From the NCBI GenBank assembly GCA_963698405.1, contig CAVOQT010000015.1:124001-188000 (forward strand): DNA of 64,000 nucleotides, given 5' to 3'. The stretch comes from SHZI01 sp963698405 (GTDB lineage: Bacteria; Pseudomonadota; Gammaproteobacteria; Steroidobacterales; GCA-2729495). The notes below the pieces were generated by a model that worked only from the letters and a program-made list of their open reading frames with translations, was not told the origin of the DNA and ran no database searches. Shown here piece by piece: positions 40,686 through 50,610 of the stretch. Position 1 is the first letter of the stretch, and each line of letters starts with the position of its first letter. The position numbers were made by a program, and so were the translations under genes.

Positions 40686-40969
40686 ATGCCTTAAGCTTGC
40701 GTGGTACCCAGTCAGTTGATCAAAGTGCCGCTATCTTTAGTCCCGAAGCGTGACACTATTCGCCTCGGCGGTCGATTTCTGCGATGGCCCTCACAGGCCG
40801 AAGCATCGCCGCAGATCCAAAACACGTTTAGACTGGCCAGACTATATATGGCACTCGTCGAGGCACCGCGTTACGGGTTTGTAAGGCTTTAGCCGAACGG
40901 CGACTAGCGGTTAACATAAGACCGGATGCATTATCCGCAGCGCATTTCACCTTTATCAGGAGTAACGGC

Positions 40970-41572
40970 ATGACACGGCGGTTTCACAACATTCGGGCGA
41001 GCGTTGCCTCAGCCTTGCTCATCCTGCTGTACAGCCTGGTACTGCAACCCGCCATCGCACAAGAGACAGCGACTGCCGGACCGGAGGTAGGCGCCTACCC
41101 GGTCAATGCGGGCGACGTCCTTGAAGTACTGGTATGGAAAGAGGAAAACCTGCAAAAGCAGGTTGTGGTGCGTCCCGATGGTTTTTTCTCCTTCCCGCTG
41201 ACCGGTGATATCCGCGCCGAGGGCCGGACTATTGAAGCGATACGCGCTGACATATCAGCGCAGATCGCACGATATATTCCAGACCCGGTGGTCAGCGTCT
41301 CGATTTTCGAACCCCGCGGCAGCAAGGTCTACGTCATTGGACAGGTCAACCGACCTGGCGAGTTTCCGATCAATCGCTATGTCGATGTCGTTCAGGCACT
41401 GAGCATGGCCGGGGGTACGACGCCTTTTGCCAAGCTGGATAACATCCAGATCCTGCGTCGTGAGGGCATGACACAGACGGCAACCACCTTTGCCTACAGC
41501 GACATCGCCGAAGGCAAGCGGCTGCAGCAGAACATCGTCCTCAAACCCGGCGATACCGTCCTTGTACCCTGA
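40970..41572 (+). CDS. Exopolysaccharide export protein (Wza/EpsD-like, XrtA-system type)
   Basis: Short outer membrane/periplasmic polysaccharide export protein. The protein is 200 aa behind an AGGAG site. The signal peptide ends LQPAIAQE without a lipobox. The Poly_export domain starts YPVNAGDVLEVLVWKEENLQ (about 45-125), followed by one SLBB-type domain with KVYVIGQVNRPGEF and ends with GDTVLVP. Length and motifs match the export proteins of XrtA/PEP-CTERM EPS clusters. It is the first gene of the EPS block and is intact although its neighbours are frame-shifted. Confidence 0.88.
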   Translation: MTRRFHNIRASVASALLILLYSLVLQPAIAQETATAGPEVGAYPVNAGDVLEVLVWKEENLQKQVVVRPDGFFSFPLTGDIRAEGRTIEAIRADISAQIARYIPDPVVSVSIFEPRGSKVYVIGQVNRPGEFPINRYVDVVQALSMAGGTTPFAKLDNIQILRREGMTQTATTFAYSDIAEGKRLQQNIVLKPGDTVLVP

Positions 41573-41610
41573 TTCCCCAGTCGACAGTACAGTCAGGATC
41601 TGAAAGCACG

Positions 41611-42892
41611 ATGCGCCACCGGCACACCGTATCCACGACTACTGCCCTGACGATAGCTCTGTCGGGCCTGCTGGCATCCGCGCCTGCTCTGGCCTACTGG
41701 GAACTGGTACCGCGCGTCGAGGGCGGAATTACCACTGAAACCAATCCGTACAACCGGCTTGAAACACAGAAGCTACGACAGCGCTACCGGCGCGTTTGCC
41801 GATTTTCGTCTGGATGGCGCATACAAGACACCACGCGATATCGTCACGCTGGTACCGCGTTTCCGTACTTACCAGTACACCGGCTCGGATGATCGATCTG
41901 GATGACGATGACTATTCACTTGACCTGAATGCATCCCACCAGTGGGATATCGCCAGCGCAGCCCTGCTGGTCGGCTACCGTGACAATGGCATCAGGACCA
42001 GCGAGTTCAACACCGCAACACCGGGGCAGACGACGGATGACTCCCAGGAGACCTGGTCACTCAGGTCCATCGTTCAACTATGTGCTCTCGCCGCGCCACT
42101 CACTGCAGTTCACCGCTGACCTGACGCGATATCACCTACGACGCATCGCCCACAGGCAGGCTATTACGACTACACAAACAGCAGCCTCCAGGCCACGTGG
42201 ATATCATGCTTATCAGCGCAAAGACTTCCGTACTGCTGTCGGCAAATGGCGGCAAGTTCAAGGCCACGGACCCCTATTCAACAGCCGAGAACATCACCGA
42301 TTCGCTAGGGCGCCACGGTCGCCGTGGAGCGCAAGCTCACCCCGACCATGACCACTACGGTCACACTGGGCAGTTCGCACAGCAACCAGGACGTTGCCCT
42401 AGAGCCCGTTTTACGACCCGTTCCTCGGATTTTTCTGCCTACCGGGCTTTACTCCTGGATTCCCAGGGGCAATGCTCGATCAGCGAGAGCAGCAACAACT
42501 TCGTTGGCGGCATTACGCTTCGCCAGGACTTCCGAGGTTATGACGACGACCATCGACTACAGCCAGTCACAGGCACCACGCTCGAACGGGACCTCAGTGG
42601 TCTCGGACAATTTTCCGCCTGAACTTCGACCGGGATACTGAGCCGGAGATTCAATGGCACGGTCAATCTGCTCTATACGAGCGATTCCGCCCTGGGAGAT
42701 TATGGCCGACAGGACCGAGTGTACTATTCGGCAGATGACGCACCCTGCGCTACCGGCTGACCGAAACGCTGTCCGCTATACGGAACGCTATGCCTATTCC
42801 GTCAACGACGACGACGCCAACAGTGGAGCAAGCAGAAGAACAATCGCCTGTTCTTCTCCCTGGTCTACAAGGGCGTGGGAATCCGGCGCTAG
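41611..42892 (+). pseudogene. Outer membrane beta-barrel protein of the EPS cluster, heavily frame-shifted
   Basis: It begins MRHRHTVSTTTALTIALSG with a signal peptide ending ALAYWE, and then has alternating hydrophobic/polar strands in shifting frames: YDSATGAFADFRLDGAYK, DDYSLDLNASHQWDIASAA, FNYVLSPRHSLQFTADLTRY, then KLTPTMTTTVTLGSSHSN. The reading ends KQKNNRLFFSLVYKGVGIRR with TAG at 42890-42892. At least six shifts are needed, for about 425 residues in total. The strand pattern and position suggest an EpsL-like or similar barrel acting with the export protein; the exact family is not certain. Confidence 0.7.
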
Positions 42893-42899
42893 CGAAAAA

Positions 42900-42974
42900 T
42901 GGTGGGCGATGAGTGGATTGAACACTCGACCTCTGCTGTGTGAAAGCAGCGCTCTCCCACTGAGCTAATCGCCC
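42900..42974 (-). tRNA. tRNA-Val (CAC)
   Basis: The minus strand gives a 75-nt cloverleaf starting GGGCGATTAGCTCAGT, with anticodon arm CTGCT-TTCACAC-AGCAG (anticodon CAC), T-arm with GTTCAATCC and encoded ACCA end. It lies between two plus-strand EPS genes in opposite orientation and its 3' end is 8 bp from the beta-barrel stop. Confidence 0.95.
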
Positions 42975-42989
42975 TCTGCGGGCGCAAAT

Positions 42990-43018
42990 GATATACGGAG
43001 TCCGGTGGCGCTGGCAAA
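42990..43018 (-). promoter_or_regulatory. Probable tRNA-Val promoter
   Basis: The minus strand reads TTTGCC, a 17-bp spacer and TATATC, with the tRNA 5' end 15 bp downstream. Confidence 0.45.
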
Positions 43019-43159
43019 GCGTATTCTCCGCGACCAGAGCCGGATCGGCTATCGCCGACCGTGAGCCAGGCACGCTTCACAGGCTATACTCGGGACTAAT
43101 ATCACCGGTACAGCCCACTGACCGGTCAGCTTTATCGCCAGGCAGAATGACGGATCAGA

Positions 43160-44379
43160 ATGTACGAAGAGTTCTTTCACCTGCAGTGCCGGCCGTTCGA
43201 CCTGACGTCGGACCCGAAATTCATTTTCATGACCGCGCAGCATGCCCGGGCGGTGGCCAATTGCCGGTTTGCCCTGATGAACCGCGACAGCTTCGTAATC
43301 ATCACTGGCGAGATCGGGATCGGCAAAACCACCATCCTGAACACCGTAATCGAGGAGCTTGGTCCCGGAATACGTGACTGCCAAGCTCGTACACACCACC
43401 CTGTCGCGATATCGAGCTGCTGCAGGCCCTGCTTTCAGAGTTCGGCATGCCGAACTACACCAGGAAGAAGGTTCTGCTGCTCGACACGCTACGCAGTTTC
43501 TTTCTGGAACAACACCGTGCCGGCAAGCATGTCGTCATCATCGTTGACGAAGCACAGAACCTCAGCAGCTCGGCACTGGAGGAACTGCGCCTCCTGTCCT
43601 GCATAGACACCAGCGACCGGCGCATCGTCTCGATCGTACTTACCGGCCAGCCTTCGCTGGACGATCTGCTGGATGCGCCAGGCCTGACCCAGCTCAGGCA
43701 GCGCGCACGACTCAGGCAGCGACTGGATGCAATGGTGGAAGCTGAGACCCTCGAATATATCCGGCACCGCCTGCAGGTGGCTGGCGGCAATGTTGATGAG
43801 ATATTCGAAGCCGATACACTGCCGGAAATCCATCGCCTGACCTTTGGCATACCGCGGCTGATCAATACCTTGTGCGACACGGCATTGACCGCATGCATGG
43901 TCGATGAGCAGCGCACGGGTCAACATTGAAGTCATCGACAATGTGGTCCACGAACTGCGCTGGCAGTGGTTTGAAGAAAAGCGGCCTGACAAGGACAAAG
44001 ACGCACCGGAAGCGGTCCGGGAGCAGTCACCGGATGGCCATGTCAGCCTGATGGTCTACCGGTCCGGGCAGCTCCTCGCAGCAGGTTGAGACATCCACGT
44101 TTCCCGTTCGTCATCGGTCGCAGCAACGCCAACGATCTGGTCATCATCGACAAGGAGGTCAGCCGCCGGCATGCCCTCATCGACTGCATCGGCGGCATCT
44201 ATGTTGTCGAAGACCTCAACAGCCGGAATGGCATCCTGGTCAATCAGAAACCGCGCGGGCGAGCCCTGCTGCGCTCGGGAGACATCATCAGCTTTGGCGG
44301 TGTCGATGTGGTGTTCTATCTTGAACGCCAGCATGACGCAGCGGCCACGCACAGAGTTCCTGGAAAAAGCCACTGCTGA
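43160..44379 (+). pseudogene. XrtA-associated ExeA-like ATPase with C-terminal FHA domain, frame-shifted
   Basis: The start MYEEFFHLQCRPFDLTSDPKF is the hallmark of the PEP-CTERM/XrtA-associated ATPase family. Walker A is GEIGIGKTT and Walker B is VVIIVDEAQN, followed by the sensor region VLTGQPSLDDLL. After the ATPase (about residues 1-265) a linker leads to a complete FHA domain, FPFVIGRSNANDLVI, VSRRHALID and DLNSRNGILVN. Extra bases near 43370 (CCCGG) and 43430 (CGCG), one shift near 43910 and a missing base near 44085 break the frame. Once these are corrected it is one protein of about 405 residues. The FHA tail suggests phosphothreonine-dependent partner binding. Confidence 0.8.
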
Positions 44380-44430
44380 CTCTGGCGACGATACCGGTCA
44401 GCGCAGCAACGATCCCCAATATCGGCGCAA

Positions 44431-45970
44431 TCAGGCACTCGGCTGATCGGCTGTCGCTGCCTTGCCCCGTCGATCGGTATCTGGCGCCACACCGGCCATG
44501 CTGGTTCCACGACCCCATACCACCACCTCGGCGGTCTGCAGCAAGATCAGCAGATCAAGAATCAGGCTGGCATTCTTGATGTAGTACAGGTCGTACTGCA
44601 GTTTTTCACGGGCATCTGCCACTGATGCACCGTACGGGAAATTGAGCTGCGCCCAGCCCGTCAGCCCGGGCCGCACCCCATGACGGTAGTAGTAAAGCGG
44701 CACCTGCCGGCTGAGCTGCTTCGACAAACTCGGGACGCTCCGGACGCGGCCCGACGACGCTCATATCACCCTTGACGATATTGATCATCTGGGGCAAGCT
44801 CATCGATACGGAAGCGGCGCAGAATCCTGCCTGTACGCGTAATCCGGTCATCACCGGCAGTAGACCAGCGCGGCCCGGTGTCACGCTCGGCATCAACCCG
44901 CATGCTGCGGAACTTGTACAGCCTGACGATGCTGCCGTGCCTGCCCCACCCGGGTCTGGCGATAGAAAATCGGCGCACCAATACCATCTTCGATGACTAT
45001 GGCAAGCGACGGCCAGCAGGGTCAGCGGCAACGTCAGAATCAGCAGAACCAGGCCAAAAAAAACATCGAATGCCCGTTTGAGCAGCCGGTAGATCAGGCT
45101 CGTCTCACTGCTCTTCTCATATAGCAGCCAGCTGGGACGAAGAATATCGAGATCCAGGTACTCGGTCTCACGCTCCAGAAAATCCACCAGGTCAGTTACC
45201 GGTACGCCACGCTGCTTGAACTGCAGCAGAAACTCCATCGGCAGCATGCCACGCCGATCATCCAGCGCCACAACGATTTCATCGAACTTGTAATTCACCG
45301 CATCAGCAGCATCGATAATCGGCTCGATACCGAGTTCTGCCGCGCGTTGCCGGTCGCCATCGAGCGCTACAAATGCCACTGCTTCAAAACGCCGACGATC
45401 GGAACGGCGGCGCAGCATGCTGATCTTGGATGCAAAATCACCAGCACCGACCACCAGTACCCGTCGCTTGACCGGATTGTCATCGATCAGGCGGAGCATC
45501 ACGAGACGGACACCAACCAGCATGACGCAGGCAATCAGCATGGCCAGCGCCATCACGCCACGACCAACGACAAAGAAGTCGGGCACCATGTAGAAAGAAC
45601 AGGATATTGGCCAGGCTACCCAATAACACGGCCAGGAGAACTCGTGCGACGAGCTTCGCCACCGGTCGGACGCTGCCGCACCCGGTAGAGCCCCATCGCG
45701 AGCATGCCGACCATGACCCAGAAAACAAAGGAACTGGCTGGGTATGGCGTGGCCTCGATGAACCATTCGATAGTCGCGCCGCTGAACGCAAAGCGCAGCC
45801 AACATCGCCAGGCAAAACGCCAGCGTCGCGGCGAGGATATCCGCCACAACCAGAAAGGCCATCGGGTTGCCGTGGCCACGTTTACCAGCGCGAAACAGCG
45901 TCATAAGCTCAGCGCGCAGCGGAAACCGGAAGTCATCTATGGGGGGCTCTCCTGCGTTGCTGCCCTGCAT
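44431..45970 (-). pseudogene. EpsB-type exopolysaccharide sugar transferase, frame-shifted
   Basis: Polyprenyl glycosylphosphotransferase of the EPS/XrtA type. N-terminal membrane helices (MAFLVVADILAATLAFCLAM, then VFWVMVGMLAMGLY) are followed by a CoA-binding-like domain (VKRRVLVVGAGDFASKI). The C-terminal bacterial sugar transferase domain has LYKFRSMRVDAERD, INIVKGDMSVVGPRPERP and GVRPGLTGWAQLNFPYG. These segments lie in successive frames; at least six single-base shifts are needed. Corrected length is about 500 residues. It is on the opposite strand to its neighbours and is divergent from the riboswitch-controlled gene. Confidence 0.85.
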
Positions 45971-46213
45971 ACAACGAGCATTTACTCGAGTGAGTATACG
46001 ATTGAGAAACCTGCTTTACTGTGCTGATTCTCGCCGTTTTTCACCCCTGACCGAAAACCGACTCAAACAGACGCCTGCAAGACGAAACATCAGCAGGCCA
46101 GAAAGTGCATGCGATACAGCAATTTCGACCATAGTAAAAAATCGTGAGACTTGCCCTGTGAAGATGTAAAATCCTCCGTCACTTAAGTGCTTGCGCAGCT
46201 CGACTTCATGCGG
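45971..46213. other. Divergent intergenic region between the sugar transferase gene and the riboswitch
   Basis: These 243 bp, with the riboswitch and leader behind them, make the only gene-free stretch over 300 bp in the window (45971-46417). I see no gene here. Promoters for both directions should lie in it, but I found no clear sigma-70 or -24/-12 pair. Confidence 0.5.
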
Positions 46214-46310
46214 TTTACTGGCCGCGTGCAAGGGCAAACCCGTCGAAAGGCGGGGACGCAAAGCTACCGGTCTTCGGGCTTAAGCCCATGATAGCGGGGT
46301 TGCCAGTAAA
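46214..46310 (+). ncRNA. Cyclic di-GMP-I (GEMM) riboswitch
   Basis: Near-consensus GEMM-I aptamer. P1 is a perfect 9-bp helix (TTTACTGGC at 46214-46222 with GCCAGTAAA at 46302-46310). Inside are the conserved AGGGCAAACC, a P2 hairpin capped by a GAAA tetraloop, the GGGGACGCAAAGC strand, P3 with CCGG, and the closing AGCGGGGTTGCC. The aptamer ends about 107 nt before the start of the lipoprotein gene. A hairpin-prone stretch follows (46322-46347) without a T-run, so control of translation or a different expression platform is more likely than simple termination. Confidence 0.93.
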
Positions 46311-46417
46311 GGTTTTCTGTACCACCACAGCCGTCGTGCTGTTGTGGGCGCATACCTTTCTGACCATCCCCTCGATACATGGCGCAGCGTTTGGCAGAAC
46401 GCAAAGAGGATGGGCAG

Positions 46418-47402
46418 ATGGGGCCAGTTGGATACCATTTCGGCAAAATCGTAGCCCGATATCTGGCTGTCAGCGCCGTTGCGCTGAGTCTTGGCTGCGG
46501 TGGCGGTGGCGGTGGTGGTGGTTCCACGAGCACAGCCTCTTCGAAACACTGAGACCGCCCCCCGCCGCCAGAACAGGGCGCCTCAGATCACAGGAACACC
46601 CGCGACGACTGCCCAGGTCGGCGCAAGCTTATACGTTTCATCCTAGCGCCTCCGATGCCGATGGCAATACGCTCAGCTTCCAGATCTCCAACCGCCCGAC
46701 CTGGGCATCCTTCAATCCGACTTCGGGCTCGCTGACCGGAACTCCGGCCAGCAACACGTCGGCACCAACAGCAACATCGTCATCAGCGTCAGCGATGGCA
46801 CCGCCAGCGCTTCCCTGCCGGCATTTTCGATTCAGGTCCAGGCACTGCCACCGCACAGACCAATCTGCCGCCGACGATCAGCGGCACACCGCCCACCGGC
46901 ATCATTGCCGGGCAGGCCTACAATTTCCAGCCTTCGGCATCCGACCCGAACAGCGACACGCTCACTTTTTCGATCAGCAACAAGCCCGCCTGGGCGACGT
47001 TCAACACCAGTCACCGGGCGCCTGTATGGAACACCGGCGGCGCTGACGTCGGCTCTTATGCGGGCATCGTCATCCGCGTCAGCGACGGCACCACGACAGT
47101 CGCACTGGCCGCCTTCACGATCACCGTCACGCAGGTCGCGAACGGTACCGCAACGATCTCCTGGATCCCGCCGACCCAGAATACCGATGGCTCACCGCTG
47201 ACCGACCTTGGCCGGCTATCGCATCTACTACGGAACCAGTCCGACCAATCTGACCCAGATGGCAGAGATCAGCAACCCGGGCCTGACCAGCTATGTGGTA
47301 CAGAACCTCTCTCCGGCCACCTGGTACTTCACCATGCGGGCCTTCCGCACCGACGGTACAGAAAGCGAACCATCAAATATCGCCAGCAAGACGATTCTGT
47401 AA
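46418..47402 (+). pseudogene. Lipoprotein with putative Ig (He_PIG-type) repeats and a fibronectin III domain, frame-shifted
   Basis: The first start giving a sensible N-terminus is the ATG at 46418, with MGPVGYHFGKIVARYLAVSA leading to the lipobox LSLGC and a run of eight Gly. Two similar Ig-like repeats follow: ITGTPATTAQVGASYTFHPS with GNTLSFQISNRPTWASFNP, and ISGTPPTGIIAGQAYNFQPS with DTLTFSISNKPAWATFN. A fibronectin III domain comes last (ATISWIPPTQNTDGS, LAGYRIYYGTSPTNLTQ). At least four shifts break it between 46545 and 47210. It is probably an adhesive surface lipoprotein. The c-di-GMP riboswitch in its leader supports a role in biofilm. It does not end in a PEP-CTERM or VPEID-CTERM signal. 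Confidence 0.8.
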
Positions 47403-47542
47403 AACATCGGCCCCGGTTGGGCCAGCTGGATCCCGCGATACTCCCCTCTTTGGCGTTTATCGCCATACAATGCTGCCCATACAAGCAGCCGGCGACATGA
47501 TGTTACGCCAATCGGCCGGGCGCACAACGGGGGAATCCAAAA

Positions 47543-48844
47543 ATGTACAACCGCGTGTTGAATCCGATCATTGCTGGCCTGGCATCCGGACTGCTCAGCC
47601 TGCCGGCATTTTCTGCTGATCTGGACTGGAGCATCGAATCCACTGTCGGTCACACCGACAATGCCACCCGGGTAGACAACAACGAAATCAGCGACACCAT
47701 CGGCAGTATCGGCGGACACATCGATCTCACGCGTGATGGTTCACGCGTAGATGGTCGATTACGCGTACAGGGCAGTTATCGTGACTATTTCGACAACACG
47801 TACGACAGCGAGTTTCTGGGCTCCGGCACCGCAGAACTGCGCGTCGGACTGATCGGCGAAGCCCTTAGCTGGGCTATGGACGATACCTTCGGCCAAGTAC
47901 TGAGTGATCCGCTGGCTCCTTCAACACCGGAAAATCGTGAAAACGTCAATATTTTCTCAACCGGACCAGATCTGCGCCTGCAACTTGGCCGATCGACCGA
48001 ATTGGTGATCAGCGGTCGCTACCAGGATGCAAGTTATGAGAACGATAACAGTGTCGACAATAGCCGTATCACCGGCGACATCGCCCTTGTACGGCGTACA
48101 TCGCCATCCGTAGCCTGGTCGTTGAATGCAAATGCCAGTAACGTTGATTTCGATGAACAGAACAATCCCGGCTACGATCAGCAGGAAGTGTTCGTTCGCC
48201 TGGAATCAAGGGGTGCCAACCAGACCCTGACGGCCGATCTCGGTGTGGGCTTCCTGGATGGCGGAGACCAGACTGACCAGACTGCGCTCATCCGGCTCAA
48301 CTGGATGCGCAAGCTAAGCTCGTCGTGGACTCTGGAACTCGAGGCCAGTTCGGAATTCGAGAATGCGGATGACCAGTTTGCGTACGGCGTGAGTGACGGC
48401 AACAATCTTGGCAGCACCGATCTTGGCGGCACGCAGGATGTGCTGCTGTCAGGACAGGCGATGCGCAACGATACCGCCGCGATGAGCCTGCGCTTCATGC
48501 GTCCGCGGACAAGACTACGACTGTATGGTGATGTGGGGAGTGAGTCCTACCCTGACACCGTCGGCCTTGACCGCGATCGCTGGTCACTCGGTGCAGAAGC
48601 AACCCGCCGCCTGACGGCACACCTGGAGGCAACCGTCGCGATCGATCACGAAGATCGCAGCTTCGATGCCAGTCAGGGCAGCGACAAGACCGACCGCTAC
48701 AGTGCCCGCCTCGACTGGCGCATCGGCCGAGCCCTGTTCCTCGGCATAGAGGGGCGCTGGGAAGATCGCTCCGGCGATACGGGTTACGAATACGACGAGA
48801 ACATCTATCTGGTGTCACTCAGCTACCGACCCAGTGCGTTGTAG
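47543..48844 (+). CDS. Outer membrane beta-barrel protein (XrtA-cluster TIGR03016-like, tentative)
   Basis: The protein is 433 aa and intact. The signal peptide ends LPAFSADLD. The rest is amphipathic beta strands with repeated aromatic/polar alternation (DGRLRVQGSYRDYFDN, LVISGRYQDASYEN, RLNWMRKLSSSWTLELEAS) and a barrel-like end IYLVSLSYRPSAL. Acidic turns between strands are numerous. Similar barrels accompany XrtA EPS genes. It lies 18 bp upstream of the exosortase gene, so the two are likely co-expressed. Confidence 0.72.
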   Translation: MYNRVLNPIIAGLASGLLSLPAFSADLDWSIESTVGHTDNATRVDNNEISDTIGSIGGHIDLTRDGSRVDGRLRVQGSYRDYFDNTYDSEFLGSGTAELRVGLIGEALSWAMDDTFGQVLSDPLAPSTPENRENVNIFSTGPDLRLQLGRSTELVISGRYQDASYENDNSVDNSRITGDIALVRRTSPSVAWSLNANASNVDFDEQNNPGYDQQEVFVRLESRGANQTLTADLGVGFLDGGDQTDQTALIRLNWMRKLSSSWTLELEASSEFENADDQFAYGVSDGNNLGSTDLGGTQDVLLSGQAMRNDTAAMSLRFMRPRTRLRLYGDVGSESYPDTVGLDRDRWSLGAEATRRLTAHLEATVAIDHEDRSFDASQGSDKTDRYSARLDWRIGRALFLGIEGRWEDRSGDTGYEYDENIYLVSLSYRPSAL

Positions 48845-48861
48845 GCTGATCTGGTTTTCCA

Positions 48862-50541
48862 ATGCCTGAGCAGGAGGAAACCTCGCTGCGGGGCCAATCA
48901 CCTTTGCCCGCTGGCACAAATTTGACCACCTTACGCTGGCTTGCAGTAGCCATATTGATGGTCACGGAACTGGCCAGCGCGCGGCTCTTTCTCGCCTTTC
49001 CTGAACTCACCACCCAGTCCGGGCCGGTTGCCCAGTTCATCCGGTCAGTCAATGAAAACGTCTCGGTAGGTTCCGTCGGTTCGTTCATCGTCGCTTTCGT
49101 AGCGACCTTGCTGCTGATCATCAGCAAACGACTTGAATCTGTCATCAGGGACTTGCTGAATCAGGATGGATACCGCTGGTGGCCATGGCTGGCAGGCCAT
49201 ACAGCCTCTTTTATGCTCTTTATCGGCCTGTCATGGCCGGTATTCGGGCCAGCTGCCGGAAGTTCCGGGCTCTCACCAGGCTGGCTGGCTGGCTGGCTAA
49301 CAGCCGGCACCGTGATGCTCATCTGTCTTTTATGCACAATCGCCCCCGCCAGCATATGGTTGCGACTGGCGCGCCGGGAAAAGGCAGCAGCCGCTCTGGC
49401 AGCAATCGCCGGATCCGCTGCATGGGCTGGCGGTCAGCTGACACAGGAACTCTGGTCGCCCTTGACCGAGATCACTCTGTGGTGCACATACAACCTGCTG
49501 TCAGCCGTCTACGCAGACGTCTATCTTGACCCGACACGAGCAATTCTCGGCGTAAATTCCTTTCTGGTCGAAATTGCACCAGCGTGCTCCGGTCTTGAGG
49601 GCATTGCGCTAATAACCGTATTTGTAGCTTTGTATCTCTGGCTGTTCAGAAAAGAGCTGCGCTTCCCCGCTGCCTTGCTGCTGTTTCCGGTTGGCATCAC
49701 CATCATCTGGGTCACCAACATCCTGCGCATCGTGATACTGGTCTCGATTGGCGCATTCATTTCACCGAGTATTGCCATCGACGGATTCCACTCGCAGGCG
49801 GGCTGGATTGCTTTCAGCATCGTCGCATTTGGTATGATTTTTCTTGCCCATCGCTATTTTCTTGCCATCCCGGCTGGGATGGGAACTGCCCACGGCCAGC
49901 ATCCTGCAGACACCAGCTCAGCACCATCGCTACTGATGCCACTGCTGGCACTGCTCGCCAGTTCCATGCTGGTTGCTGCATCTTCAAGCGGTTTTCCTTA
50001 TCTCTACCCGGTTAACGTCATCGTGACAGCGGGAGTGCTTTGGTATTTTCGTAGCGACTACAAACTGCTCATGAAAAAACCATCCTGGCACGGCGTGGCC
50101 ATCGGCATCGCAGTAGGTGTTATCTGGCTGTTGCTTGTTCCCGATGACGAAAGCTCCGGGACAACGCTGACCTCGACTCTGGCGAATATGCCAAGCTGGC
50201 TTTCAGCTGGCTGGATCGTGTTTCGGATCCTGGGCTCCGTGTTTACGGTGCCAATCGCAGAAGAACTTGCCTTCCGGGGTTATCTGCTGCACAAACTGGT
50301 CGCCACGGATTTCGAGAACGTAAAGCCGGGCAGTTTCACCTGGCTATCGTTCCTGCTGTCTTCAGTACTCTTTGGCCTGATGCATGACAGCTGGCTGGCG
50401 GGAGCACTGGCCGGGGCCGGCTTTGCGCTGGCGCTCTACCGGCGCGGCTACCTAGGCGACGCCATTGCTGCGCATATGACGAGCAACGCGCTTGTCGCGG
50501 CCGCCGTCCTGGGTGCGGGCCGATGGGAATTATGGGGATGA
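48862..50541 (+). CDS. Exosortase fused to a CPBP (CAAX-type) membrane protease, XrtE-like
   Basis: The protein is 559 aa with about 14 hydrophobic helices. The N-terminal two thirds is an exosortase: catalytic Cys242 in APACSGLEG, Arg289 in TNILRIV and His310 in GFHSQAGW, the known triad. The C-terminal third is a CPBP-family protease with Glu467-Glu468 and Arg472 in AEELAFRGYL, His508 in LMHDSW and His538 in AAHMTSN. This exact fusion is the hallmark of exosortase E/protease of VPEID-CTERM systems. The exosortase half would recognise and transfer C-terminal sorting signals at the inner membrane; the CPBP half is of unknown substrate. It sits between a beta-barrel gene and the ACP gene. Confidence 0.92.
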   Translation: MPEQEETSLRGQSPLPAGTNLTTLRWLAVAILMVTELASARLFLAFPELTTQSGPVAQFIRSVNENVSVGSVGSFIVAFVATLLLIISKRLESVIRDLLNQDGYRWWPWLAGHTASFMLFIGLSWPVFGPAAGSSGLSPGWLAGWLTAGTVMLICLLCTIAPASIWLRLARREKAAAALAAIAGSAAWAGGQLTQELWSPLTEITLWCTYNLLSAVYADVYLDPTRAILGVNSFLVEIAPACSGLEGIALITVFVALYLWLFRKELRFPAALLLFPVGITIIWVTNILRIVILVSIGAFISPSIAIDGFHSQAGWIAFSIVAFGMIFLAHRYFLAIPAGMGTAHGQHPADTSSAPSLLMPLLALLASSMLVAASSSGFPYLYPVNVIVTAGVLWYFRSDYKLLMKKPSWHGVAIGIAVGVIWLLLVPDDESSGTTLTSTLANMPSWLSAGWIVFRILGSVFTVPIAEELAFRGYLLHKLVATDFENVKPGSFTWLSFLLSSVLFGLMHDSWLAGALAGAGFALALYRRGYLGDAIAAHMTSNALVAAAVLGAGRWELWG

Positions 50542-50610
50542 GTTCGCACCGCCAGGACCTGAATTCGGGTGATAATGGCGGCCTGATTGACACTGACCTC
50601 TGGAGTACGC

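Noticed and set aside
40845..40880. Possible sigma-54 promoter (TGGCACTCG...GGCAC) upstream of the export gene
   Set aside because: The -24-like GG is fine, but the -12 element is off by one base and lacks TTGC; no confident PrsR target.
46322..46347. Hairpin after the riboswitch as an intrinsic terminator
   Set aside because: Ten-pair stem with one mismatch but no following T-run.
46288..47046. Open frame beginning inside the riboswitch with a hydrophobic N-terminus
   Set aside because: The start lies in the aptamer, and the sequence is a chance leader joined by a frame shift to the real Ig repeats; the lipobox start at 46418 is better.
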